Below, in pieces: positions 24,335 to 32,050 of a stretch of DNA of 32,050 bases. This DNA is from JAGTVG01 sp964389805 (GTDB lineage: Bacteria > Bacteroidota > Bacteroidia > Cytophagales > Cyclobacteriaceae), in NCBI GenBank assembly GCA_964389805.1, contig CAYMFU010000343.1, positions 1-32,050 of the forward strand. Reading direction: 5' to 3'. Position 1 is the stretch's first letter, and the number at the start of each line of letters is the position of its first letter. The position numbers and the translations under genes are program-made. The notes below the pieces were generated by a model. That model was not told where the DNA came from and made no database searches. It saw only the letters and a program-made list of their open reading frames with translations.

Positions 24335-24778
24335 ATGATTAATACAACAATGATTACCTGGATAATTGCAATATTTGGTGCAATTACCTTTTTGCCTCTT
24401 TTTGGTGCACAATTCGTAATGTTATTAAAGCCAAAAAGTCAGAAGGCAAAAGATCTAATAATAGGAAAAGGTGAAGATTGGCGAGATAAAACTCATTTCA
24501 AATCAGCTTTGGCATTTGCCTGGGCAGATTTAATAATTATTCTTCCCTTATATACGATCGGAACAGTCCTGGTATTTAATGGCCAATATTGGGGCTATCT
24601 GATTTGGATATCTTTGGGTGTCGTTTCAATATATTTTAGCATTCTATTTTGGGTATTGGAAAAAGAATACACATATAAATCGGTAGGATGGATTGCTTAT
24701 TTCACTTATTTCTGGGGATTTTTCCTGTATTGGGGCCTGGGAGCCATAGTACATTCAATTTTACAATTAAATAATTAG
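24335..24778 (+). CDS. Membrane protein, unknown family (paired with upstream gene)
   Basis: A 147-residue protein with about four membrane helices: ITWIIAIFGAITFLPLFGAQ, then LAFAWADLIIILPLYTIGTVL, then GYLIWISLGVVSIYFSILFW, and WIAYFTYFWGFFLYWGLGA. A charged cytosolic or periplasmic loop (LLKPKSQKAKDLIIGKGEDW) follows the first helix. The start ATG lies 8 bp after the previous stop; a second ATG at 24350 is possible. Tight spacing and shared topology suggest that the two products act together, but no function is recognisable. Confidence 0.65.
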   Translation: MINTTMITWIIAIFGAITFLPLFGAQFVMLLKPKSQKAKDLIIGKGEDWRDKTHFKSALAFAWADLIIILPLYTIGTVLVFNGQYWGYLIWISLGVVSIYFSILFWVLEKEYTYKSVGWIAYFTYFWGFFLYWGLGAIVHSILQLNN

Positions 24779-24894
24779 GTAAGTGATAAAAAGGCTAGGA
24801 AACATGACACGGTATATGTATGGTTGGCTCATACAATCGCAATACGCATATACTCACATTTAGGTCAATTAATCAGTATCTAATATCATTCGTT

Positions 24895-25788
24895 ATGACA
24901 AAAACTTTGTACATCGTTAATCCGGCAGGCAACGGAGGGGAAGGGATAAAAGTCTGGGGCAAATTCAAGGACCTTTGGGGAAATGATATTGATGAAAATG
25001 ACATAGTTTTTACAAAAAGATCCTTACATGGTATTGAAATTGCCTCTAAAGCTGAAGGATACTCTACCATTGTATCAGTTGGCGGTGATGGAACCGTCAA
25101 TGAGGTGTTGCAAGGCGTATTGAAGAACAATTTCAAACCCTCTTTGGCAATAATCCCTGCTGGGACAGGAAACGACATAGCAAGAAATGTTGGCATTGGA
25201 TCACTCATGGATGCAGTTAAAGCGCTTAGAAAAAATCAAAGTAAAAAATACGATATATTGCAAACTGAATATGGTCAGGAAGTAAAGTACTCCTTCCTTA
25301 CTACTAATTTTGGCTTTTCAGCAAATCATAGAGTAAAGCCCTGGATGAAAAGATTATTAGGAGCAACAGCCGCATATTATCTGGCTACTTTTCTTGAGAT
25401 AATTTTATTTCACCCGTGGAAGATGAATGTAGAGTGGGAAAGTGGAGAATATTCTGGAAAAACAACAATGGTTATCATTGCTAATGTTGAGAGAACATCA
25501 GGCGGAAGCATGATACTGGGCCCTGGGGCAAGTCCAATTGATGGAAAAATGACTGTAACAATAGTGCCCTATAAATCAAAGGTCAGTTGCCTTTTCAATG
25601 AGTTCCCTAATCTTCCTAAAGGTAAGGTTAGTGAAATCCCTGGAGTGAAATTTTTTCAGACAAAACAGATTTCTGTTAAAAGCGAGCCTGAAACGGATAT
25701 GGATATTGATGGGGATAATCAAGGAAGCACACCTGCTTCAGTAAAAATACTTCCACTGTGTGTAAAAATTATTTCCCTGGTCAAATGA
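24895..25788 (+). CDS. Diacylglycerol kinase-like lipid kinase (YegS/DagK type)
   Basis: A 297-residue protein from the ATG at 24895; the frame is open further upstream, but MTKTLYIVNPAGNGGEG is the normal family start with its NPxxG motif. The catalytic GGDGT motif is at 63-67, followed by NEVLQGVL, and PAGTGNDIARN is present, so the nucleotide-binding core is intact. A C-terminal beta-rich domain has GASPIDGKMTVTI and the closing DIDGDNQGSTPASVKIL. Members phosphorylate diacylglycerol or related lipids at the inner membrane face. Exact lipid unknown. Confidence 0.9.
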   Translation: MTKTLYIVNPAGNGGEGIKVWGKFKDLWGNDIDENDIVFTKRSLHGIEIASKAEGYSTIVSVGGDGTVNEVLQGVLKNNFKPSLAIIPAGTGNDIARNVGIGSLMDAVKALRKNQSKKYDILQTEYGQEVKYSFLTTNFGFSANHRVKPWMKRLLGATAAYYLATFLEIILFHPWKMNVEWESGEYSGKTTMVIIANVERTSGGSMILGPGASPIDGKMTVTIVPYKSKVSCLFNEFPNLPKGKVSEIPGVKFFQTKQISVKSEPETDMDIDGDNQGSTPASVKILPLCVKIISLVK

Positions 25789-25822
25789 TCTTTTATTTTC
25801 AAATTAAAAATAACAAGAAGAA

Positions 25823-25942
25823 ATGAACGAAAAAAAAGATCAACTTATCAGAAATAATATTAGGAATCAGTTGCCAACAAGTCGACTCTATAAAATAGGA
25901 GAAATTTTATTCCTGTTTATTTCTGTATATATCTTCATTTAG
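25823..25942 (+). CDS. Possible 39-residue membrane miniprotein
   Basis: A short ATG frame of 39 residues too small for routine calling. It begins MNEKKDQLIRNNIRNQLPTS and ends in a single hydrophobic helix (IGEILFLFISVYIFI). A purine-rich AACAAGAAG precedes the start. The charged-then-hydrophobic layout is like a small membrane peptide or the remaining N-terminus of a longer membrane protein. It sits between the lipid kinase and the CPBP-like gene on the same strand. Evidence is weak. Confidence 0.3.
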   Translation: MNEKKDQLIRNNIRNQLPTSRLYKIGEILFLFISVYIFI

Positions 25943-26029
25943 ACTAATAAATAACTAGTAATAAAATTCATAAGGAAAATTAGGCAGTAATTATTAATTG
26001 AAAATAAGTTTAGCAAAATACTTTATAAC

Positions 26030-26653
26030 TTGAATTATAGGAAAATTGAAATATTCGCTGTTGTATTAACAGGAATAATGAAATTCTGGGTGGTGGATTT
26101 TCTTGATGCCAAGTTTTGGTTTATTCTTATAGCCGGAACATTCTGGATAGCCTATGTTACATTTAGAATTTATAATAAGCCAGCCGTACTCAAAGACTGG
26201 GGCATGGGCAAAGTAGGCTTTAGACAAACTTTTCAAGTTCTTTCTATTCCAGCATTAGTGGTAACTCTTGGTTTTATATGGTTTGGTATAAGTAATAGCA
26301 TCCTGATTTTCAATTGGCATATAATACCAGCCATGATATTGTATCCTTTATGGGGTACCATCCAGCAACTGCTCATAATTTCACTATTTGGGGGTAATAT
26401 TTATTCTCTTGAAAATACTAAACTCAATAAGTTATCAGTCATCGGGCTTACATCCATATTATTCTCAATAGTTCATTTTCCATCTATTCCATTAATGGTG
26501 GCTACTTTCTTTCTTGCTATTGCTTATTGCTTTGTATTCTTCAGATTCAGGAACATATTGGTTTTGGGCTTATTTCATGGCTGGTTAGCGTGTTTTTTTT
26601 ACTTTTTTACTTTGGGCAGAGATCCATGGCTTGAATTTGTTGGATCGATATAG
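26030..26653 (+). CDS. CPBP-family (Abi/CAAX-like) membrane protein with degenerate first motif
   Basis: A 207-residue protein with six to seven membrane helices. It starts with TTG at 26030; the next ATG at 26078 would remove NYRKIEIFAVVLTG, which looks like the native first helix. The last part shows the CPBP glutamic intramembrane protease motifs: FSIVHFP with H149 and GLFHGW with H183. The first motif, normally EExxxR with the catalytic Glu pair, reads TIQQLL with Gln112 and Gln113, so proteolysis by the standard mechanism is doubtful. It may be a non-catalytic relative. No CAAX substrate or bacteriocin gene is nearby. Confidence 0.7.
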   Translation: MNYRKIEIFAVVLTGIMKFWVVDFLDAKFWFILIAGTFWIAYVTFRIYNKPAVLKDWGMGKVGFRQTFQVLSIPALVVTLGFIWFGISNSILIFNWHIIPAMILYPLWGTIQQLLIISLFGGNIYSLENTKLNKLSVIGLTSILFSIVHFPSIPLMVATFFLAIAYCFVFFRFRNILVLGLFHGWLACFFYFFTLGRDPWLEFVGSI

Positions 26654-27079
26654 ATGTACATTCACTTTAGCGATAACGAAAAACAATTTGCCTAGTTCTA
26701 TTACTGATAGAATAAGGGAGATTATATCTGATTCATCGACAGGCAGACTTTGAACAAAGCCCATACCCTTGCTCAAGTCTAATAGCTGAGGCTTCCAGTT
26801 TGTCTATATTTCCCCCTGGCCGGGACGATACATACATCATGAGGAACCATTAAAGCGTGCATTTTTGTATTGGTTGATCAGATACGGAGCATCAGAGAAT
26901 AGATAATTTCTAAATTCGCAATAATTTTTTTTTCTGTGTTATTGTTTTTACCTTCCTATTAACAATAAGCTAAAAATCCACACAATTGTGTTGAAGCAAA
27001 ACCACAAATTTTAGATCCAATAATTACTGCGCATAAAAATCTAATTATAATATATACTTTTCAATAAATAGCAGCAGAA
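26654..27079. other. Gene-free spacer with palindrome and possible short minus-strand ORF
   Basis: Mostly unassigned. A 35-codon minus-strand frame at 26733-26840 (reads GGNIDKLEASAIRLEQGYG) looks protein-like but is too short to call. A perfect 12-base palindrome ACACAATTGTGT lies at 26980-26991, 88 bases before the oxidoreductase start, and could be an operator. Confidence 0.45.
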
Positions 27080-28405
27080 ATGAAAAACCCAAACAGAAGG
27101 TCATTCATAAAAAAATCAGCAACTGCAATGGCAGGGGTTGGATTATATTCATCAATACCAGGGAGTTATTCTTCAATTGCGCCAAGTGACAGGGTAAATA
27201 TCGGTGTAATTGGCCTTGGATTTGGCGCAACAAATATGAAGGTCATGTTGGAGGCAAACTCGTTTGTGCACTGCACCGCTTTATGTGATGTTGATCAGAT
27301 AAAGCTAGAGGAGCAAGCGGCAGTACTGAAAGAAAAATTTCCTGATAATGCCGGTAATATAAAACTATTCACTGATTTTCGTAAACTCCTTGAGGATAAA
27401 GAGATTGATGGAGTAATTGTTGCTACTCCCGATCACTGGCATACTTATGTGTATGCCGAAACTACAAAAGCCGGCAAGGCAGTATATGTAGAAAAACCAA
27501 CAGGAAAAACCATAGCAGAATGTAATTTGATGGTGGACCTGCAACGAAAATACAAAAATGTAGTGACCACAGGATTGTGGCAAATTAGTGTGGATTACTT
27601 TATTGAGGCTTTCGATATTTTAAAGAGCGGGGCCTTAGGTGAAGTCTATAAAGCACATGCATGGATTACGGGCGGTACAGATCCTATTATTTATGGTGCT
27701 GAACCTCAGGCAATTCCCGAAACATTGGATTACAAAATGTGGCTGGGCCCAGCGCCTTTACATCCATATGTCCAGGACAGGGTACGAAGTTGGAGACATT
27801 ACTGGGATTATGGTGGTGGCAGACAAACCGACTGGGTGCATTACCTTGATTCGGCTCTAGATGGCCTGGCCGCCATGGGACATGAAAGAACTTATCCGAA
27901 ATCAGTATATTCCGTGGGTTACAAACATCCGGAAACTATGCGGGAGGTCCCTTCGGTTCAGACTTCTGTATTTCAATTTGACAATATACATATCGTATGG
28001 GAGCACCAGGTCAGTCCATTGTATAACAGAGGAGACGGGGTAGCATGGATTGGAAGTAACGGGACGCTTGTTTGCAATCGTAGGGGGTATGAAGTATTTC
28101 CAACCAAGGGCCGGGATGGAAAACCAAAGATCGAAGCGAAAAAGAAACAGGGATCATATGCCAATCAATATAACCACATGGTCAATTGGGCAAATTGCAT
28201 CAGGAATAAGGACGTCAATACAAATAGTCCAATTGACAAAGGAAGTTATGCCTCCGCCTTGGCTAATATTGCCAACATTTCATATCGAATCGGCGGCAGG
28301 AGTCTTGAATATCTGCCCATTGAACAGAAATTTCGCAATAATTCTGAAGCTGATTCCTATATCTTCCCTGATTACAAAAACAATTGGGAATATCCCCATA
28401 TATAG
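27080..28405 (+). CDS. Gfo/Idh/MocA-family oxidoreductase with Tat signal
   Basis: A 441-residue NAD(P)-dependent sugar-type dehydrogenase. The N-terminus carries a twin-arginine signal (NRRSFIKKSATAMAGVGL), so the enzyme is probably exported folded with its cofactor. The Rossmann domain starts at about residue 40 with VNIGVIGLGFGATNM; EVDGVIVATPDHWH-like and VEKPTGKTIAECN motifs follow, giving the conserved EKP lysine. The C-terminal half is the Gfo/Idh alpha/beta substrate domain. Exported members in Bacteroidota act on sugars or inositol-like compounds; the substrate here is not clear. It converges with the ThuA-domain gene, stops 2 bp apart, and is probably the first of a carbohydrate-related group reaching to the GH10 gene. 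Confidence 0.92.
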   Translation: MKNPNRRSFIKKSATAMAGVGLYSSIPGSYSSIAPSDRVNIGVIGLGFGATNMKVMLEANSFVHCTALCDVDQIKLEEQAAVLKEKFPDNAGNIKLFTDFRKLLEDKEIDGVIVATPDHWHTYVYAETTKAGKAVYVEKPTGKTIAECNLMVDLQRKYKNVVTTGLWQISVDYFIEAFDILKSGALGEVYKAHAWITGGTDPIIYGAEPQAIPETLDYKMWLGPAPLHPYVQDRVRSWRHYWDYGGGRQTDWVHYLDSALDGLAAMGHERTYPKSVYSVGYKHPETMREVPSVQTSVFQFDNIHIVWEHQVSPLYNRGDGVAWIGSNGTLVCNRRGYEVFPTKGRDGKPKIEAKKKQGSYANQYNHMVNWANCIRNKDVNTNSPIDKGSYASALANIANISYRIGGRSLEYLPIEQKFRNNSEADSYIFPDYKNNWEYPHI

Positions 28406-28407
28406 TT

Positions 28408-29190
28408 TTATTCATATATTCCCAATCCTGTAGCTGCCCAGTATATTCCGCCATATATATGGTCCAGAAACAATGGATCCTTATACAATTCAGATAGATG
28501 ACCCAGGGCTGTATAAAACGATCTTCCTCCATCATACTCCTGATACCATGCAATTGGATGAAAATCCCCCATACCAGTATGTCTGTTCTGCTCTTCCCAT
28601 GTCTTGTCCGGATCATATGTGGATTCATCTACGGTAATTAAAACTTTTTGATTTACTGTTAGTGCTTCTGTAAATGAATACCATTCATCAGTCCAGATCC
28701 ACCTGTCCGCGAGGTGCATGGTAGATGGGTGGTTTTTATCCGCCACATGCATTACGCCGGTCTGTTCTTCAGGATGATCAGTAAATGTACGTCCAACCAG
28801 TTTCCGGAACCATTCTCCATCACTTTTGCAGGCAGATGTGGCATGAATGCCAACAAATCCACCTCCATTGCGAATAAATCTTTTGAAGCTGTCAAGTTGC
28901 TCCTCAGAAAGATCCCTGGTGGTCGAATGAAGGAAAACCAGAACATCATATTTATCCAGGTTTTCATCATTAAAATTGCCAACCACTTGCGTTACGGTTA
29001 AGCCAAAAGCATGCCTGTTAGCCAACTTCTGGAATTCAAGAATTGCTGTCGGTTCGGTAATATTATGCCATTTGTCCGGGCTAATGTATACCATGACCTC
29101 AAACTGATTTCTACTCTGATTTTGGGCATAAGCTGGAACCAGGTTTGCGAACATAACTACTATGGCTAATATTTGGTTGATTTTTTTCAT
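28408..29190 (-). CDS. Secreted ThuA-domain protein
   Basis: A 260-residue exported protein with a Sec signal ending PAYAQ at about residue 22. The mature part has the ThuA-like fold (class I glutamine-amidotransferase-like): YDVLVFLHSTTRDLSEEQLDSF, then FIRNGGGFVGIHATSACKSD, then DEWYSF, and YDGGRSFYTALGHLSE. ThuA proteins are tied to trehalose or other sugar use, and often sit beside Gfo/Idh enzymes, as here; ThuA with Gfo/Idh pairs are implicated in 3-keto-sugar metabolism. The gene overlaps nothing, and its stop is 2 bp from the convergent oxidoreductase stop. The exact reaction is unknown. Confidence 0.88.
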   Translation of the reverse strand: MKKINQILAIVVMFANLVPAYAQNQSRNQFEVMVYISPDKWHNITEPTAILEFQKLANRHAFGLTVTQVVGNFNDENLDKYDVLVFLHSTTRDLSEEQLDSFKRFIRNGGGFVGIHATSACKSDGEWFRKLVGRTFTDHPEEQTGVMHVADKNHPSTMHLADRWIWTDEWYSFTEALTVNQKVLITVDESTYDPDKTWEEQNRHTGMGDFHPIAWYQEYDGGRSFYTALGHLSELYKDPLFLDHIYGGIYWAATGLGIYE

Positions 29191-29495
29191 AAGAATTCGA
29201 ATTAAGATTTTTGGAAAAATAGACTATATGTTATCTGAAAAAATTAAATAGAAAACAATATATAAATGTAATGATAGAATCAATAGCTCAACATCTTTAA
29301 TTTTAACATGTATTTAAAATATTTAGCTTTTTCGACTGTGTCGGCAACATAACCAAGCTTGTCAACCATCGCCCTCAGGGAGGGCTGCCATTAGCGTAAT
29401 GTCAGACTTTAACATGAAATCAAAAATTAATAATATCAGTAATATATTTTTCAAAGAGTTCTGTAACTTCAACTTTAACATGACTAAATCGATTT
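29191..29495. other. Divergent intergenic region with a GC hairpin
   Basis: Promoters for the ThuA and LamG genes should lie here, but no clear consensus box was found. A short perfect hairpin GCCCTC-AGG-GAGGGC occurs at 29371-29385. On the minus strand a 29-codon frame at 29280-29369 reads like protein but has no partner. Confidence 0.45.
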
Positions 29496-30383
29496 ATGAT
29501 ACATGATATTATTATAAAAATATTGCCTGTTCTACTCTTTATTGTATTCCAAAGTCATATAAGTATTGCACAAAATGATTCTTCTAAACGAAATAATAAT
29601 TTGATACATCGGATAAAAACAACCAGTGGATTAATCGGATTATGGACCTTCAGGGAACGGCCTGGAAAATCCAGAAAAGCAATTGGTGAGGATAGATTTC
29701 CTTTGGAAGAGGTCATGGGAAAAATAGAGAGAATTAAGGAAGGACCTCTTTCAGGTTATTCTATAAAATTAGAAGGATCGAACTACTTGAGGCTAAGTAA
29801 TGAAAAAACAGGAAAATTAAACATTTACGGAGATAAAAAAGAAGTGACAGTAATTGCCTGGATTAAATGGACAGGAGAGCAAACTGGTTTTGTAGGCGGG
29901 ATGTGGAATGAATATCAAGATGGGGGAAGGCGACAATATGGATTATTTATATCCTTGCCCCATTACAATGGAAAAGACCAGGTTTGCGGTCATATTTCAA
30001 AAACAGGTAAACCAACGATTCCATTCCCATATTCTCTGGATTACTCCGCCAGTAAACAGGAAGTGCCGAAAAATGTATGGTGTTGCGTTGCCTTTACCTA
30101 TGATGGTCAATTTATAAAATCATTCCTGGATGGAGAATTTAAGTCACGTGCACCTGAATTAATAAGCAATACCACAGGATTTGATGGGTACCCTAACGGT
30201 CTGATACAAAGTAAAAATCCATATTTCTATCCATATGGAATGGGCAACAATGGATCAGATTTTACAGTAGGCGCTGTTTTACTTAAAAATGGAATGGGGA
30301 ATTATTACAAAGGACTTATTGGAGGTTTGGCTGTATTTGACCGGGCACTTTATGAAAGCGAAATTGAAATATTAATAAGATGA
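29496..30383 (+). CDS. Secreted LamG/concanavalin-like domain protein
   Basis: A 295-residue exported protein with a signal ending HISIAQ at about residue 26. The rest is one jelly-roll domain of the LamG-like (concanavalin A-like) type: GLIGLWTFRERPG at the start, SIKLEGSNYLRLSNE, VTVIAWIKWTG, VPKNVWCCVAFTYDGQFIKSFLDGE, and GLIGGLAVFDRALYESEIEIL at the end. These domains bind carbohydrates or occur in glycosidases and exported proteins. No catalytic domain is attached, so a glycan-binding or structural role near the GH10 enzyme is the likely reading. Confidence 0.85.
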   Translation: MIHDIIIKILPVLLFIVFQSHISIAQNDSSKRNNNLIHRIKTTSGLIGLWTFRERPGKSRKAIGEDRFPLEEVMGKIERIKEGPLSGYSIKLEGSNYLRLSNEKTGKLNIYGDKKEVTVIAWIKWTGEQTGFVGGMWNEYQDGGRRQYGLFISLPHYNGKDQVCGHISKTGKPTIPFPYSLDYSASKQEVPKNVWCCVAFTYDGQFIKSFLDGEFKSRAPELISNTTGFDGYPNGLIQSKNPYFYPYGMGNNGSDFTVGAVLLKNGMGNYYKGLIGGLAVFDRALYESEIEILIR

Positions 30384-30692
30384 ACGCATTTACAATAGTC
30401 AGAATACCCATCCCTGATCTGTTTGTGAACTCTTCTTCCACAGGGAATTGATTTCATTTATCAAAAGATATCATAGTCTTTAGGTGGATCTTGACTTTAG
30501 AATCATTAGTGATAATTGAAATATTGGAATTGAAGGCCATTCTATGGAGAATCCACAATTTTGTTGTATTTTTAAAATAACAGACTGCTGGAGATATATT
30601 TTTTAATTTGATAAATAATACCCGGTATAATATTCAAAGCGTCCTGAAAGAGAATATTACAGAATGTTAAATCGAACTTAAATTTTTGGAAT
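30384..30692. other. Gene-free spacer
   Basis: About 309 bases without an open frame or a clear structural signal. The GH10 promoter should be here, but no good match to the expected boxes was found. Confidence 0.5.
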
Positions 30693-31958
30693 ATGTTTTT
30701 AAAAAATTTTTTCTTTCGAAGATTTTCTCTGATCCTTTCTTTGATCTTATTTTTTCTACTGATGCAGATACCAGAAATCTTTGCACAAAGTATTGACATT
30801 GAACAATCCATCGAGAAGCATAGAAAGGGAAAAATAATAGTAAAATCAACACCCAACTCAGAAGTCAGTATTGAACAGCAAAGCCATGAGTTCTGGTTTG
30901 GGTGTGCTATTGGAAATGGCATATTTAATGACCGGGCATCAGAAAACGATGTAAAGCAGTATAAAGAAAAATTTTTAGAGAATTTCAACTCTGCTGTTAC
31001 CGAAAATGCAGTTAAATGGGGGAATATGGAAAGGCAGAAGGGGCAGGTAAATTATGCCGTCATTGACGCCATGTTGGACTGGACAGAAGAAAACGGCATT
31101 CCTTTGAGAGCCCACAATCTCTTCTGGGGAATACCTAACAGAGTGCAATCCTGGTTAAAGGAAATGCCGGATGAGGAGTTGGAACAGACACTTAAAACCC
31201 GGGCCGAAACTGTAACTGCCAGGTATAAAGGCCGGTTTACAGAATATGATATGAATAATGAAATGATCCATGGAAATTACTATGAAGATCGCCTGGGCCC
31301 GGAAATCACTAAGAAAATGGCTGAATGGGCACAAGTCGGAGATCCGGATATCAAGTTATATCTCAATGATTATGACATTCTTACCGGCAATATGCTGGAA
31401 AAATTTATGGCACATATTAGACATATACTGAAACAGAATATACCCATAGCTGGGATTGGCGTTCAGGGACATCTTCATTCGGATACCTTTGTCCGGGCTG
31501 AATTGATCCGATCGCTGGATTCACTGGCTAAATTTGATTTACCTATTAAAATTACCGAATTCAATATGCCAGGCCAACGCTCAAAATATCACACAAAAAA
31601 GATCAGGACAATGACTCCGGAAGAGGAAGAATTAAGAGCGAGGGAGCTTGTTGATTATTATAAAATCTGTTTTGCGCAACCTGCGGTGGAAGGGATTTTA
31701 ATGTGGGGATTCTGGGCAGGAGCAAACTGGATCCCTGTATCTTCCCTGTATAAAAGAGACTGGACACCGACACCTGCTGCCGAGGCTTACCAGGACCTTA
31801 TCTTTAAAGAATGGTGGACAAGGGAAGAGGGAACATCCGATAAAAATGGAGAGTTTTCATCATCCGCTTTTTATGGGAAATATAAAGTTACTGTCGGTGG
31901 AGTAAGCAAGGAAATCAATTTGACCAAGGCGGAAGGACAGGTTGTAGTTGAATTTTAA
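30693..31958 (+). CDS. GH10-family endo-1,4-beta-xylanase-like enzyme
   Basis: A 421-residue exported protein with a signal ending EIFAQ at about residue 31. The GH10 TIM barrel runs from about 60 to 375: FNSAVTENAVKW, then GIPLRAHNLFW, IAGIGVQGHLH, and MWGFWAGANW. The acid/base Glu190 lies in DMNNEM (usual form VVNE) and the nucleophile Glu289 in ITEFNM (usual ITELD), so both catalytic residues are present. A short beta-rich tail (about 375-421) with KNGEFSSSAFYGKYKVTVGG follows. GH10 enzymes cut xylan or related beta-1,4 glycans. The altered residues round the active site suggest a divergent branch, and the substrate may differ. Confidence 0.88.
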   Translation: MFLKNFFFRRFSLILSLILFFLLMQIPEIFAQSIDIEQSIEKHRKGKIIVKSTPNSEVSIEQQSHEFWFGCAIGNGIFNDRASENDVKQYKEKFLENFNSAVTENAVKWGNMERQKGQVNYAVIDAMLDWTEENGIPLRAHNLFWGIPNRVQSWLKEMPDEELEQTLKTRAETVTARYKGRFTEYDMNNEMIHGNYYEDRLGPEITKKMAEWAQVGDPDIKLYLNDYDILTGNMLEKFMAHIRHILKQNIPIAGIGVQGHLHSDTFVRAELIRSLDSLAKFDLPIKITEFNMPGQRSKYHTKKIRTMTPEEEELRARELVDYYKICFAQPAVEGILMWGFWAGANWIPVSSLYKRDWTPTPAAEAYQDLIFKEWWTREEGTSDKNGEFSSSAFYGKYKVTVGGVSKEINLTKAEGQVVVEF

Positions 31959-32050
31959 TATCATTAAAATATTACGAAAACTTATCGGGTTTAATTATTT
32001 TTGATTGTAATCGAGTGAATCAATTTTTATGATGAGTGATCCATAAATCT

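Noticed and set aside
24820..24894. Longer N-terminus of the lipid kinase from an upstream start
   Set aside because: The family begins with the NPxxG strand directly after the ATG at 24895; the extra 25 residues are unlike any kinase start.
19125..26653. Integrated element with duplicated tRNA-Cys 3' end
   Set aside because: I looked for a second copy of the T-arm and acceptor sequence and for an integrase or transposase and found none in the window; only an old island can be suggested.
1..32050. CRISPR array or defence operon
   Set aside because: No regularly spaced repeats and no cas, restriction, Abi or retron-type gene was seen; the CPBP-like protein alone is not evidence of abortive infection.

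Overview
The window looks like a chromosomal segment of a free-living, polysaccharide-using member of the Bacteroidota. Evidence: two TonB-dependent receptors, many lipoproteins with Cys-acid-rich N-termini, a FISUMP domain protein, a BtuB/BtuG-type pair, very few Shine-Dalgarno sequences, and promoters of the TTG-N(about 19)-TAnnTTTG type. No genus can be assigned from the sequence alone.

Left part (1-4782, plus strand): the 3' part of a BtuB-like TonB receptor is followed 13 bp later by a BtuG-like beta-propeller surface protein (probable vitamin B12 capture). Next come a TIM-barrel glycosidase-like lipoprotein of unrecognised family and a small VOC-fold protein. A strong bidirectional terminator at 4830-4866 separates these from a minus-strand block.

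Minus-strand block (4878-13228): a repeat-rich FISUMP lipoprotein; a TonB receptor with a Cys-x2-Cys plug motif followed by a ComB-family phosphatase gene, with a DtxR/MntR-like inverted repeat upstream of the receptor; and a large PhoD-type phosphoesterase lipoprotein with a good promoter.

Central plus-strand block (13368-19231): a thiamine-binding-type protein, an OsmC-type protein, an ABC ATPase plus TolC pair lacking adaptor and permease, then rpsA with a structured leader and an unusually long Lys/Glu/Ala-rich tail, a terminator, and tRNA-Cys(GCA) with its own terminator.

Accessory region (about 19240-26653): visibly AT-richer, with many small or unrecognised genes on both strands and long gaps. 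It holds an orphan 115-aa protein, a minus-strand pair of unknowns, a lipocalin-like lipoprotein, a YrdB-like membrane protein, a 271-aa unknown, a pair of four-helix membrane proteins, a diacylglycerol-kinase-like lipid kinase, a 39-codon membrane ORF and a CPBP-like membrane protein. It sits beside a tRNA gene, but no integrase or duplicated tRNA end was found. A gene-free stretch at 20600-20970 carries three hairpins in a row and an orphan terminator, and is the best non-coding RNA candidate.

Right part (27080-31958): a Tat-type Gfo/Idh/MocA oxidoreductase, a convergent ThuA-domain protein, a LamG-domain secreted protein and a GH10 xylanase-like enzyme. Together they suggest secreted or periplasmic carbohydrate breakdown.

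I did not find a clearly new defence, mobile or biosynthetic system. The strongest leads are the hairpin cluster at 20668-20759, the metal-regulator-like operator with the CxxC receptor, the S1 tail and leader, and the Cys-cluster glycosidase-like lipoprotein.
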